The notes beneath the pieces were generated by a model. That model was not told the origin of the DNA and made no database searches. It worked only from the letters and a program-made list of their open reading frames with translations. Shown here in pieces: positions 42,801 to 52,439 of a stretch of DNA of 64,000 nt. The position numbers and the translations under genes are program-made. Source of the DNA: Caenispirillum salinarum_A (GTDB lineage: Bacteria > Pseudomonadota > Alphaproteobacteria > Rhodospirillales > Rhodospirillaceae). The stretch is taken from contig NZ_CP085224.1 in the NCBI RefSeq assembly GCF_044803115.1, forward strand, positions 2,294,001 to 2,358,000. Reading direction: 5' to 3'. The stretch's first letter is position 1, and the number at the start of each line of letters is the position of its first letter.

Positions 42801-43115
42801 CCGCACGTCACCGTTTCCGCCGCGCGACAGGAGGCCCGCATGTGGCGCTTCAGCGTCGCGGACAACGGCATCGGCATCGAACCCAAGCATTTCGACCGCG
42901 TGTTCATGATCTTCCAGCGCCTGCACGCCCGCGACGAGTATTCCGGCACGGGTATCGGCCTGGCCATCTGCAAGAAGATCGTGGAACGCCACGGCGGCCG
43001 GATCTGGCTTGAGTCAGAGCCGGGAGAGGGCACCACTGTCCACTTCACGCTGCGTGCCGCCGAGAGCGGGCCAGGGACGGCGCAACCGGCGGACGGCATG
43101 CTCGAGCCGGCCTGA
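39813..43115 (+). CDS. CHASE/multi-PAS sensor histidine kinase
   Basis: About 1100 residues, membrane-bound. A membrane segment near 15-32 and another near 300-320 enclose a periplasmic CHASE-type domain (about 40-290). Then come four PAS regions (about 335, 460, 590 and 730 onward), a HisKA domain with His872 in VASHDLQEPLRMVSSYMGLL, and the ATPase domain (LIGNALKYHK, DNGIGIEP, GTGIGLAICKKIVERHGG). The HisKA-HATPase pair resembles phytochrome-type kinases. The start could be ATG 39813 or 39840; neither has a clear ribosome site. No response regulator is adjacent. Confidence 0.88.
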   Translation: MDRRKRRAIMNGRIWQPLAVAGVAMFCLVLTALAWRYDAITGARVINLEFERGARRIERGLMERMHHLETTVRAAQGFVENLDVPDEEAWESFARRLDLGSGANGVVGLAFYRLEKGAARDGDAYLVALAAPNQRLSSLIGRPLIGAPAVLQAIREARASGEFVLSGRFEGPLQRAGAPVAADMVMVAPVHDPGSGAYRGVVALGLSSTLLLDSVFGRTGTDGYAVAVSDATAGAEPFYRAGAPQVLDMLAVEDAGDDAALRQSSAVVVGGRVWRLAVARGETLTAARLAMHGRVELVAGLAFTLVMTFAAWLLVTRRMRAEKLAAEMTEALKESEERYRMLFAGNKAVELVIDPTDGRIVEANAAAERFYGWPAEQLTRMVIGEINTLTPAEVAAEMRRAEEESRTDFIFRHRTASGAVRDVEVCSGPIVVQGRRLLYSIVHDITQRREAERALRDSEIRFRSLFEQSPWATLVLRPDGVIRRANTAWRALRGAASAPTNLLDDPQFAAHGFGDLLGRAGAGESVEVPAVLLEAGGGVAAQWVRAFLYPVRDATGAVDEVILMAEDITERVRAERELAYRHRLLATHLETTPDGVVILDGAWRIAGFNRRFAEMWNLAPDLLSGGDGQALLFSMRSAVEAPAAFEARMRALTSAATDPDGGADRLPGDADGAVGAATWDEITMADGRVFEAFSRMVPPTEEEPARRVWFYRDISERKRLEERLRRALDEQDAMFNSAGEGIAFLRGDRFVRANRVFSELFGYSAAELTECAAADMFPDAAGQKQFLTAVRAALETNGRYTGEHRMRRKDGTLFWCRTNGATLEHRSTRGGTIWLVEDITERREADRRLGELLGDLERSNAELQQFAYVASHDLQEPLRMVSSYMGLLERRHGGDLSEDAKEYIGFAVDGAHRMQGLINDLLQYSRVGTQGKPLEPRDATAAARAALDNLSIAVAEAEAEVSVGPLPRVMADEGQLVRLFQNLIGNALKYHKVGVAPHVTVSAARQEARMWRFSVADNGIGIEPKHFDRVFMIFQRLHARDEYSGTGIGLAICKKIVERHGGRIWLESEPGEGTTVHFTLRAAESGPGTAQPADGMLEPA

Positions 43116-43207
43116 GGCGTCGGCGGCCAAACGGCTCTTGAGCCGCGCGGCGGGCGGCGCTAAGGCAGGACAACGCACCGCAACCTTCAACCGAGGCCCG
43201 CGCCGCT

Positions 43208-43972
43208 TTGATCACCGACCCCTGGTTCTATGTTGCCGCCGTACCGGCCGTGCTGGTCGCCGGCGTCTCCAAGGGGGGATTCGGCGGCGGCCTGGGCGTC
43301 CTGGCGGTCCCCCTGATGGCGCTGACGATCAGCCCGGTGCAGGCGGCGGCTATCATGCTGCCGATCCTTTGCGTCATGGATATCGTCAATGTCTGGACCT
43401 ACCGCCGCCGGTGGGACCACCGCGCCATGCGCCTCCTCATCGCCGCCGCGATGGTGGGCATCGCGCTTGGTACCGCCACCTTCCACCTGCTCAGTGCCGA
43501 TGCCATCCGCCTGATCATCGGCGCGGTGGCGCTGGGCTTCACCGGCAACTGGGCCTGGAAGCGGGTGCGTCGGCACGATCCGCCGGCCGCCGGGCACAGC
43601 GTCGCCAAGGGCGGGTTCTGGGGCGCGGTGGCGGGCTTCACCAGCTTTGTCGCCCACGCCGGCGGACCGCCGCTCAACGTCTATCTGCTGCCGCTCAAGC
43701 TGGACAAGACGGTTTACCAGGCCACGACGGTGATCTTCTTCACCGCCGTCAACTACGTCAAGCTGGTGCCCTACGCCTGGCTCGGCCAGTTGAACACGGG
43801 CAACCTGGGGACGGCGCTGGTGCTCATGCCGCTGGCGCCGCTGGGAATCTGGCTGGGGGTGTGGGCGCACGACAGGGTGCGGGAGGACCTGTTCTATCGC
43901 GCCGTCTACCTCTTTCTCGCGCTGACGGGCGCCAAGCTGACCTGGGACGGCATTGCGGGCATGGTGGCCTGA
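43208..43972 (+). CDS. TauE/SafE-family membrane permease
   Basis: A 254-residue membrane protein with seven to eight predicted segments. It contains the paired family motifs AGVSKGGFGGGLGVLAVPLM near residue 18 and GFTSFVAHAGGPPLNVYLLP near residue 142. Members export or import sulfite, sulfoacetate or related organosulfur compounds. The start at 43208 is TTG, with a weak GAGG about 11 bases upstream; the family N-terminus fits it. The gene is alone, 92 bases after the kinase. Substrate unknown. Confidence 0.85.
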   Translation: MITDPWFYVAAVPAVLVAGVSKGGFGGGLGVLAVPLMALTISPVQAAAIMLPILCVMDIVNVWTYRRRWDHRAMRLLIAAAMVGIALGTATFHLLSADAIRLIIGAVALGFTGNWAWKRVRRHDPPAAGHSVAKGGFWGAVAGFTSFVAHAGGPPLNVYLLPLKLDKTVYQATTVIFFTAVNYVKLVPYAWLGQLNTGNLGTALVLMPLAPLGIWLGVWAHDRVREDLFYRAVYLFLALTGAKLTWDGIAGMVA

Positions 43973-44093
43973 CACCGCTGGGGCAGGGCCGCTGCCGCTG
44001 TTGCGTCGGGCATCCGGGAAATCGGCGCGAAGTAATCCACAAGTCGTAATGCGACAGCGCGTTACCGGTCAGTTTTTCTGTCCCAAGTATGGC

Positions 44094-44109
44094 CCATACG
44101 AACGTATGG
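44094..44109. promoter_or_regulatory. 16-bp palindrome upstream of hppA
   Basis: CCATACG-AA-CGTATGG is a perfect 7-bp inverted repeat with a 2-base centre, in the 291-base gap before the pyrophosphatase gene. It is AT-richer than its surroundings and looks like an operator for a dimeric regulator; no regulator gene is nearby. Confidence 0.4.
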
Positions 44110-44263
44110 CGAAAATTATTCCTTCATTGCAAGTGTTTGGAGGCTCTGGCAGGCTTTCGAAGTCCCGCGCGGTCGGTGGGGTGATTCGCTCAACCGACGC
44201 AACGCGCCCGCCGGCCGGAGCGGGCCAACGTTTTCGCCCATCGCGAAACGGGGAGGCATCCAT

Positions 44264-46354
<2,091 letters not shown>

Positions 46355-46376
46355 GGCGGCGGCGAGAGACCAAGGA

Positions 46377-46409
46377 AAAGGCCCCGGAGCATGTGCTCCG
46401 GGGCCTTTC
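46377..46409. terminator. Bidirectional terminator between hppA and bamE
   Basis: AAAGGCCCCGGAGCA pairs perfectly with TGCTCCGGGGCCTTT around TG-type centre bases, with A's before and T's after, so it can work for both convergent genes. Confidence 0.9.
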
Positions 46410-46438
46410 GCCTGAGTGGCGGCGGCGCGGGCCGCGGC

Positions 46439-46897
46439 CTATTCCTTCTTGAAGCGACCCAGGTTGCCCAGCATCTGCTGCAGGATGGTCTCGTCCTTGC
46501 CGGGCGTCGGGGTCTCGCGGTCGACGATGTTGACCTCGCGGCCGGCGGACTTGTCCATGGTCTGGATGTCCTTCACCACGCCATTGGGCGCAAAGGAGAT
46601 GGCGATCACCTGTCGGTCGAGCTCCTGCGTGGAGCGATAGGCCCACTGTGTGGTCTTGGCACTGATATAGTACCAGGTTTCGTCGCCGAAGCTGGACGTG
46701 GTGGACGGCGATCCAAGCATGGAGCGCACCTGCGCCTGCGTATGGGTTCCGGGCTCGATCTGCGACAGCACTTCGGCGGCCGGTTCGTTGCCGCGCGGGT
46801 TCACGTCGGCGGCGCAGGCGGCGAGGGCCACGGCAAGTACCGCGGCGGTCGCCAGACGGCCGGCGGCACGGAGGGGGAGGCGGGGGCGGCTGGTCAT
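46439..46897 (-). CDS. bamE: BamE (SmpA/OmlA) outer-membrane assembly lipoprotein
   Basis: A 152-residue lipoprotein. The signal peptide ends in the lipobox LAAC (about residue 27), so the mature protein starts with the lipidated Cys. The core IEPGTHTQAQVRSMLGSPST then FGDETWYYIS is typical of BamE, the small subunit of the BAM complex that folds outer-membrane beta-barrels. It is convergent with hppA and divergent from the UQCC chaperone gene, an arrangement common in Alphaproteobacteria. Confidence 0.92.
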   Translation of the reverse strand: MTSRPRLPLRAAGRLATAAVLAVALAACAADVNPRGNEPAAEVLSQIEPGTHTQAQVRSMLGSPSTTSSFGDETWYYISAKTTQWAYRSTQELDRQVIAISFAPNGVVKDIQTMDKSAGREVNIVDRETPTPGKDETILQQMLGNLGRFKKE

Positions 46898-47109
46898 CGG
46901 CGGGTCATCCAGGCTCGGTCATCCAGAAGCTTGTCGCCGCGGCGGTTCTGCGATAAGCATCCGCCCGCGGCCTTGCGTCGTAGTCCTGGTTGCAGCATGT
47001 AACACAGAACGGCGACCGACCGGAATACGGTGTGTCCCGCCGCCGCCGTGGCATCGCTGCAGATCCATCCGTCCGCAAGCCCCGTCCCTGTCGAACCCGA
47101 GCCGCCCGC

Positions 47110-47658
47110 ATGATCTTCGACCGCTTCTCCGCCACGACCCGCCGCCGCCGCCGCCGTGCCGAGGACCTGTACGTGCGCCTGGTCAACCGGTCGCGCGATC
47201 CGTGGTTCTACGACGCCTGCGACGTGCCCGACACGGTCGACGGCCGCTTCGACATGATCGTCATCCACGCGCATCTGCTGTTCCGCCGCCTGGCGGCGCT
47301 GGGCGAAGAGGGCGAGTTGCTGTCCCAGGCGGTGTTCGACGTCATGTTCAAGGACATGGACCGATCCTTGCGCGAAATGGGCGTGGGCGACCTGTCGGTG
47401 GGCAAGCACGTCAAGGGCATGGCGAAGGCCTTCTACGGCCGGACCCAGCTCTACGAGGAAGGCTTCATCGCCGGGCGCGAGGGCCTCAGGCAGGCGCTGC
47501 GCGACAATATCTATCGCAACAGCACCCCGTCGGACGATGCGGTGGAGCGCCTCGCGGCCTATATGGAGCAGACGGCCGCCGCCCTGGCCGACGCGCCAAT
47601 GGATGCCCTGACCGCCGAGACCGGGCCGTTTCCGCCGCGCGAGGATGCCGCGGCGTGA
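47110..47658 (+). CDS. Ubiquinol-cytochrome c chaperone (UQCC/CBP3 family)
   Basis: A 182-residue protein with RRAEDLYVRLVNRSRDPWFY, DVPDTVDGRFDMIVIHAHLL and FDVMFKDMDRSLREMGVGDL, matching the CBP3/UQCC1 family, which helps assemble cytochrome b of complex III. I chose ATG 47110 (MIFDRFSATTRRRR), since residues encoded upstream show no family character. It is followed within 35 bases by the DUF177 gene and may start the operon that continues to plsX and fabH. Confidence 0.9.
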   Translation: MIFDRFSATTRRRRRRAEDLYVRLVNRSRDPWFYDACDVPDTVDGRFDMIVIHAHLLFRRLAALGEEGELLSQAVFDVMFKDMDRSLREMGVGDLSVGKHVKGMAKAFYGRTQLYEEGFIAGREGLRQALRDNIYRNSTPSDDAVERLAAYMEQTAAALADAPMDALTAETGPFPPREDAAA

Positions 47659-47692
47659 TGTGCCCGACCACCCAGACCTGCGAGAGTCCTGC

Positions 47693-48247
47693 ATGATTAC
47701 CGGCGAGCCCACTCCGGAATTTTCGCGTCCCGTCCACTCCGACCGCATCCCGCCCGAAGGCGTGGTCGAGACGCTGTCGGCCACGCCCGAGGAGCGCGGC
47801 GCCCTGGCCGAACGCTTCGAACTCGAGGCGATCGAGGCGCTTGAAGCGGAAATTCATTTGAAACTTGTCGCCGGTGGTCCCATGGTGCGCCTCGCCGGAC
47901 GGTTCCGCGCCGATGTGGTGCAGACCTGCGTCGTGACGCTGGAGCCGCTGCCGGCACGGGTCGAGGAAGACTTCGAGATGCTCTTCGGGCCGGAAGCCGA
48001 CTACAAGCCCGGCCAGGAGATCCACCTGGATGCCGAAGCCGTCGATCCGCCGGAGCCCTTCGGGCCGGGCGGAGTGGTCGATGTCGGCGAAATCGTGGCC
48101 GAGCACCTCTCCCTGGCGCTCGACCCGTTCCCGCGCAAGGCCGATGCGGCCGTCGAGGTCCCGGAAGGGATCGAGAAGGACGGCCCCGACGCCCTGCCGA
48201 ACACCCCCTTCGCGGCCCTTCAGGGCCTGAAGGACAAATTGCGTTGA
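47693..48247 (+). CDS. DUF177 (YceD) family protein
   Basis: A 184-residue protein. The conserved CVVTLEPLPARVEEDFEMLF and EPFGPGGVVDVGEIVAEHLS and ALDPFPRKADA blocks mark DUF177/YceD; the single remaining Cys of the usual metal-type pair is seen. In plants and bacteria members are linked to 23S rRNA processing and ribosome assembly. Its position right before rpmF is nearly universal. ATG 47693 was chosen because it begins the conserved region; an upstream start would overlap the UQCC gene. Confidence 0.9.
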   Translation: MITGEPTPEFSRPVHSDRIPPEGVVETLSATPEERGALAERFELEAIEALEAEIHLKLVAGGPMVRLAGRFRADVVQTCVVTLEPLPARVEEDFEMLFGPEADYKPGQEIHLDAEAVDPPEPFGPGGVVDVGEIVAEHLSLALDPFPRKADAAVEVPEGIEKDGPDALPNTPFAALQGLKDKLR

Positions 48248-48265
48248 AACATTCGTGCCCACGGC

Positions 48266-48294
48266 TTGCCCGGCGAACGCTTTTCCGCTAAATA
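48266..48294 (+). promoter_or_regulatory. Promoter of rpmF-plsX-fabH
   Basis: TTGCCC at 48266-48271 and TAAATA at 48289-48294 are 17 bases apart, 41 bases before the rpmF start. It would allow rpmF, plsX and fabH to be made independently of DUF177. Confidence 0.5.
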
Positions 48295-48334
48295 GGCAGG
48301 CTTTCCCGTGGCCCCAAGCTGGAGTTGACAGAAA

Positions 48335-48517
48335 ATGGCCGTTCCCAAGAAGAAGACGTCCCAGTCCCGCCGTGACATGCGCCGCAGCCACCACGCGCTG
48401 AGCGCCGCCAACGTGAACGAGTGCTCGAACTGCGGCGAGCAGGTTCGTCCGCACCACGTCTGCACTGCCTGCGGCCACTACGACGGTCGCGAGGTCGTCG
48501 CGGGCGCGGAGGCCTGA
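48335..48517 (+). CDS. rpmF: 50S ribosomal protein L32
   Basis: A 60-residue ribosomal protein opening MAVPKKKTSQSRRDMRRSHH, with CSNCGEQVRPHHVCTACGHY, so it is the zinc-ribbon (four-Cys) form of L32. Length and sequence are typical. It precedes plsX as in most bacteria, tying ribosome synthesis to membrane lipid synthesis. Confidence 0.98.
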   Translation: MAVPKKKTSQSRRDMRRSHHALSAANVNECSNCGEQVRPHHVCTACGHYDGREVVAGAEA

Positions 48518-48563
48518 GGCGCCGATCGAGGCATTTGGTAGAGCCACGGAAGGTGCTAGGCCA

Positions 48564-49628
48564 GTGAGCGAGCGGCTCACCTTGTCCCTGGATGCCATGG
48601 GGGGCGATCACGCCCCTCATATGGTTGTTGAGGGCATGAAGATCGCGCGGAAGCGCTACCCGGATGTCGAGTATGTCCTGTTCGGCGACGAGGGCCGCAT
48701 TGCGCCCCTCGTGCCGCAGGACATGCGCGACCGGGTGTCCATCCGGCATACCGATCGCGTCATCTCCAACGAGGAAAAACCCTCGCAGGCGGTGCGCACC
48801 GGTCGGCAGTCGAGCATGGGGCTTGCCATCAAGGCGGTGAAAGAGGGCGAGGCGGCCGGTGTCGTCTCGGCCGGCAACACCGGAGCCCTGATGGCCATGG
48901 CAAAGCTTGCCCTGCGGACCCTGCCGGGGATCGACCGGCCGGCCATCGCGACCCTCATCCCCACGATACGGGGCGAGAGCGTGATGCTGGACCTGGGCGC
49001 CAACACCGAGGTCCAGGCCAACAACCTGGTCGAGTTCGCCATCATGGGCGAGGTGTTCTCGCGGTGCCTGCTGGGGCACGTGCAGCCGTCCATCGGCCTC
49101 CTGAACATCGGGTCCGAGGACCTGAAGGGGACCGACGCGCTGCGCGAGGCCCACCAGATTCTGCGCGAGCATCCGCTGAACATGCGGTTCCACGGCTTCG
49201 TGGAAGGCGACGACATCGGGGCCGGCACCGTGGACGTGGTGGTTACCGACGGGTTCACCGGCAACGTCGCGCTGAAGACGGCCGAGGGCACCGCCAAGCT
49301 GTACACCAAGTTCCTCAAGGATGCCTTCGGCAGTTCCGTCCTGGCGCAGATCGGCTATCTGCTCGCCAAGGGGGCGCTGGCGAAGGTACGCCAGCGGACC
49401 GATCCGCGGCGCTACAACGGCGCCATGCTGATCGGGCTCAACGGCATCTGCGTCAAGAGTCACGGCGGCACCGACGCGCTGGGCTTCGCCAACGCCATCG
49501 GTGTGGCCGTCGATCTGATCAAGAACCGCCTGAACGAGCGCATCCGCGAGGAGTGCGCGCACCTGGCGCAGTCGCCGACCCTGCCGGGTCCGGCGGAGTC
49601 ATCCTCACCCTCAGCCGCTTCGGGTTAA
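48564..49628 (+). CDS. plsX: Phosphate acyltransferase PlsX
   Basis: A 354-residue enzyme converting acyl-ACP to acyl-phosphate, the first step of phospholipid synthesis with PlsY. Signature stretches: LSLDAMGGDHAPHMVVEGMK, SAGNTGALMAMAKLALRTLP, MLDLGANTEVQANNLVEFAI and DGFTGNVALKTAEG. The C-terminal part carries the usual GGTDALGFANAI. The start is a GTG at 48564. It ends 2 bases before fabH. Confidence 0.97.
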   Translation: MSERLTLSLDAMGGDHAPHMVVEGMKIARKRYPDVEYVLFGDEGRIAPLVPQDMRDRVSIRHTDRVISNEEKPSQAVRTGRQSSMGLAIKAVKEGEAAGVVSAGNTGALMAMAKLALRTLPGIDRPAIATLIPTIRGESVMLDLGANTEVQANNLVEFAIMGEVFSRCLLGHVQPSIGLLNIGSEDLKGTDALREAHQILREHPLNMRFHGFVEGDDIGAGTVDVVVTDGFTGNVALKTAEGTAKLYTKFLKDAFGSSVLAQIGYLLAKGALAKVRQRTDPRRYNGAMLIGLNGICVKSHGGTDALGFANAIGVAVDLIKNRLNERIREECAHLAQSPTLPGPAESSSPSAASG

Positions 49629-49630
49629 GC

Positions 49631-50605
49631 ATGATCATTCGCTCCGTCATCGCCGGCTGCGGCTCCTACCTGCCGCAGAGGGTCGTCACGAACGAGGAAC
49701 TGGCGCAAAAGGTCGACACCACCGATGCGTGGATCGTCGAGCGCACCGGCATCCGTTCGCGACACATCGCCGCCGATGGCGAGACCACGGCGGACCTGGC
49801 GACGCATGCCGCCCGGGCGGCCCTGGCGCACGCTGGGATCGACGCCAAGGACGTGGACCTGATCATCCTGGCCACCGCGACGCCCGACAACACGTTTCCC
49901 GCCACCGCCAGCAAGGTGCAGGCACGCCTCGGCTGCCTGGGGTCGCCGGCCTTCGACATCCAGGCGGTGTGCTCGGGCTTCGTCTATGCGCTGACCACCG
50001 CCGACAATTTCATCAAGGCGGGGCAGGCGAAGTGCGCGCTGGTCATCGGCGCGGAAACCTTCAGCCGCATCCTGGACTGGAACGATCGCGGCACCTGCGT
50101 GCTGTTCGGCGACGGTGCCGGCGCCGTGGTCCTGCGGGCGGAGGAAAGCGAGGGCGCCAACACCGACCGCGGCATCCTGTCCACCCACCTGCACTGCGAC
50201 GGCACGCAGCATGATCTGCTGTACGTCGACGGCGGTCCGTCCTCCACGCAGACCGTCGGCCACCTGCGCATGACCGGCAAGGAGGTTTTCCGCCACGCCG
50301 TCGTCAATCTGGCGCAGGTGGTGCAGGAGGCCATCGAGGCCAACGGCATCGAGGCCCACGACATCGACTGGCTGGTGCCCCACCAGGCCAACAAGCGCAT
50401 CATCGACGGCACGGCGCGCAAGCTGCGCATGGACCCCGACCGGGTCGTGGTGACCGTCGACCACCACGCCAACACCTCGGCCGCCTCCATTCCGCTGGCC
50501 TTCGACGAGGCGGTGAAGGACGGGCGAATCCGGCCCGGCCACCTGGTCCTGCTGGAGGCCATGGGCGGCGGGTTCACCTGGGGCTCGGCGCTGGTCCGGA
50601 TGTGA
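49631..50605 (+). CDS. fabH: Beta-ketoacyl-ACP synthase III
   Basis: A 324-residue enzyme that starts fatty-acid chains by condensing acetyl-CoA with malonyl-ACP. The catalytic triad is visible: Cys114 (QAVCSGFVYAL), His251 (WLVPHQANKRI) and Asn281 (HHANTSAASIP). The C-terminal GGGFTWGSALVRM is typical. ATG 49631 lies 2 bases after the plsX stop, so translation is coupled. A terminator follows. Confidence 0.97.
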   Translation: MIIRSVIAGCGSYLPQRVVTNEELAQKVDTTDAWIVERTGIRSRHIAADGETTADLATHAARAALAHAGIDAKDVDLIILATATPDNTFPATASKVQARLGCLGSPAFDIQAVCSGFVYALTTADNFIKAGQAKCALVIGAETFSRILDWNDRGTCVLFGDGAGAVVLRAEESEGANTDRGILSTHLHCDGTQHDLLYVDGGPSSTQTVGHLRMTGKEVFRHAVVNLAQVVQEAIEANGIEAHDIDWLVPHQANKRIIDGTARKLRMDPDRVVVTVDHHANTSAASIPLAFDEAVKDGRIRPGHLVLLEAMGGGFTWGSALVRM

Positions 50606-50610
50606 AACGA

Positions 50611-50643
50611 AGGGGCGGAACCATATGGTTTCCGCCCCTTTTT
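50611..50643 (+). terminator. Terminator after fabH
   Basis: AGGGGCGGAA at 50611-50620 pairs with TTCCGCCCCT at 50630-50639 and is followed by TTTTT. Inner bases CCATATGG extend the stem. Confidence 0.9.
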
Positions 50644-50770
50644 CGGTAGCATCCACCCCTTTTGCGCCAGTGTTCGGGTGGATAAGGATCAACCCGCAAG
50701 ATGTTGATATTGACGCATTTCCCAAAGCGTGCTTCCGTTTAGGGGAGACACAGGGAAGTGGGGCGAAGCC

Positions 50771-51091
50771 ATGTCCGGAAGAACCATTACCCGCGCGCAG
50801 CTGAGCGAACGGGTCTACGAGGAAGTGGGTCTGTCGCGAAACGAGTCCGCCGAGCTTCTGGAAATGGTGCTCGACGAGATCTCGACCGCCCTGTCCGAGG
50901 GCGAGGCCGTGAAGATCTCGTCCTTCGGCAGCTTTTCCGTCCGCCAGAAGGGCGAGCGCATCGGCCGCAATCCCAAGACCGGCGAGGAGGTGCCCATCCT
51001 GCCGCGCAAGGTCCTGGTCTTCCGGCCGTCGCAGCTTCTGAAGAGCCAGATCAACGACAGCGCCAAGAACGGGTCCGGCCAGCATCATTGA
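50771..51091 (+). CDS. ihfA: Integration host factor subunit alpha
   Basis: A 106-residue DNA-bending protein of the HU/IHF family: TITRAQLSERVYEEVGLSRN at the N-terminus, VKISSFGSFSVRQKGERIGR and NPKTGEEVPILPRKVLVFRP at the DNA-binding arm. The RNPKTGEE arm and position before a MerR gene identify the alpha subunit. IHF commonly bends DNA between NifA and sigma-54 polymerase, a likely link to the nifB promoter in this window. ATG 50771 was chosen over an ATG at 50729 because the family N-terminus starts there. Confidence 0.95.
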   Translation: MSGRTITRAQLSERVYEEVGLSRNESAELLEMVLDEISTALSEGEAVKISSFGSFSVRQKGERIGRNPKTGEEVPILPRKVLVFRPSQLLKSQINDSAKNGSGQHH

Positions 51092-51138
51092 GCGGGCGAC
51101 GGAGCCGGCGCCGGCGCGTCACGAAAAGGACCGATTAG

Positions 51139-51762
51139 ATGACCGAGTCGACGGACGCGCGCCGTAACGGGGCGAAGTCCGAAGCGGCCTTTCGCACCAT
51201 CAGCGAGGTGGCTTCCGAGCTGGACGTTCCGCAACACGTCCTGCGCTTCTGGGAAACCAAGTTCACCCAGATCCGCCCCATGAAGCGCGGTGGCGGCCGG
51301 CGCTACTACCGGCCCGAGGACGTGGTCCTGCTGCGCCGCATCCGGGCGCTGCTCTACGATGACGGCCTGACCATCAAGGGCGTGCAGAAGTTGCTGCGGG
51401 AAAAGGGCGTCAAGGCGCTCATGGCCGACGAGCAGCCCCTGCCCGCGACGCTGGAGAAGGTGGAAGCCGCCGCCGAGGCCCGCCAGCAGGCTGGCGAGGC
51501 GCCGAAGGAGGAGCAGGCGCCCGACACCGCCACGCAGGCCGACGACCGCTCGCCCCGCCTGCCATTCGCCGCCGCGCCCGAGCCAGAGGGCGAGCGTCCG
51601 GCCCCCGCCGCCGAGGCCGGGCCGGCGCCCGAGCCGGAGACGACGTCGGCGCGTCCGGCGCTCAGTGCCGAAGACCGCCGCGAGCTGGAAGCGGCGCTGG
51701 CCGAACTGGTGGGTCTGCGGGATGAGCTGCAGGCTGAACTGCGGCGTCAGGAAGCGGCCTGA
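51139..51762 (+). CDS. MerR-family transcriptional regulator
   Basis: A 207-residue protein. The N-terminal MerR winged helix is RTISEVASELDVPQHVLRFW then GGRRYYRPEDVVLLRRIRAL. The C-terminal 110 residues are low-complexity, rich in Ala, Glu and Pro, ending in a predicted coiled coil (RRELEAALAELVGLRDELQA). No metal-binding cysteines are seen. The ihfA-merR neighbourhood is conserved across Alphaproteobacteria; the target genes are unknown. Confidence 0.9.
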   Translation: MTESTDARRNGAKSEAAFRTISEVASELDVPQHVLRFWETKFTQIRPMKRGGGRRYYRPEDVVLLRRIRALLYDDGLTIKGVQKLLREKGVKALMADEQPLPATLEKVEAAAEARQQAGEAPKEEQAPDTATQADDRSPRLPFAAAPEPEGERPAPAAEAGPAPEPETTSARPALSAEDRRELEAALAELVGLRDELQAELRRQEAA

Positions 51763-51777
51763 AGATATTGAAACACA

Positions 51778-51805
51778 GGGGGTTTCGCAAAACGGCGAAG
51801 CCCCC
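51778..51805 (+). terminator. Terminator after merR
   Basis: GGGGGTTTCGC pairs with GCGAAGCCCCC (one G-T pair) across a 6-base loop, followed by TAAATTTCTT, about 15 bases after the stop. Confidence 0.8.
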
Positions 51806-51826
51806 TAAATTTCTTCAAACAAGGCG

Positions 51827-51855
51827 TTGCCAAGCGGCGGGGGTGCCGCTATAGT
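51827..51855 (+). promoter_or_regulatory. Promoter of tRNA-Pro
   Basis: TTGCCA at 51827-51832 and TATAGT at 51850-51855 with exactly 17 bases between. Transcription would start near 51862, at the foot of a leader hairpin (CTTCAGGG / CCCTGAAG, 51864-51883) that ends 13 bases before the mature tRNA. Confidence 0.75.
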
Positions 51856-51896
51856 GCGCGCCTCTTCAGGGGGCTCCCTGAAGCGAGACTTGGTCC

Positions 51897-51973
<77 letters not shown>

Positions 51974-52074
51974 TTTCTCGACGACAGCTGAGTGTTTCCG
52001 CACTCGACCCGAAGGGCGTCCGCACAGGGCGCCCTTCGTCGTCGTTGGTGCCTTGGGATGAATTGGGTGTGCTT

Positions 52075-52311
52075 ATGATGGTACTGCTGCTTCTGCTCGC
52101 GGCCGTATGGGCCGGTGTCTTCGCCATCGCGCGCCTGGTGGCGCCGACGGCGGCGTCCGCCCTTGGGGCGTCCGCCTTCGTCGCCTTCCTGGGCGGGCAG
52201 GTCGCGGCCGCCGACTATGGCCTGTGGTGGGGCCACATGCTGACCGCAGTCGCCGCCGCCGGTATCCTGGCCTTCCTCGCCATGACCGTGCGGAGCCGCC
52301 TGCGCGGCTGA
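52075..52311 (+). CDS. Small membrane protein, hypothetical
   Basis: A 78-residue protein if it starts at ATG 52075. Three hydrophobic stretches cover most of it (MVLLLLLAAVWAGVFAIARL; ASALGASAFVAFLGGQVAAA; MLTAVAAAGILAFLAMTV), ending in RSRLRG, so it would lie in the membrane. No family is recognised and the ribosome site is weak. A good terminator follows 30 bases after the stop, which supports a real transcript, though this may simply be the tRNA transcript reading through. Confidence 0.5.
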   Translation: MMVLLLLLAAVWAGVFAIARLVAPTAASALGASAFVAFLGGQVAAADYGLWWGHMLTAVAAAGILAFLAMTVRSRLRG

Positions 52312-52343
52312 TGTCCCGCCAGCGGTCGAAAGACGATGGAAAA

Positions 52344-52370
52344 GGGCGTCCCGCCGGGGCGCCCTTTTTT
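52344..52370 (+). terminator. Intrinsic terminator
   Basis: GGGCGTCCC pairs with GGGGCGCCC (9 bp, one G-T) across GCC, followed by TTTTTT. It closes the tRNA/small membrane protein transcript. Confidence 0.92.
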
Positions 52371-52439
52371 CATTGGTCCGCCCGACGGCGCCGAGGGTAG
52401 AACGGACGCAACCGCCGTCTGCGCCTTCCGGAGCCCGTC

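Noticed and set aside
39759..42992. 1077-codon minus-strand frame opposite the sensor kinase
   Set aside because: Antisense shadow of a multi-PAS kinase with complete HisKA and ATPase motifs.
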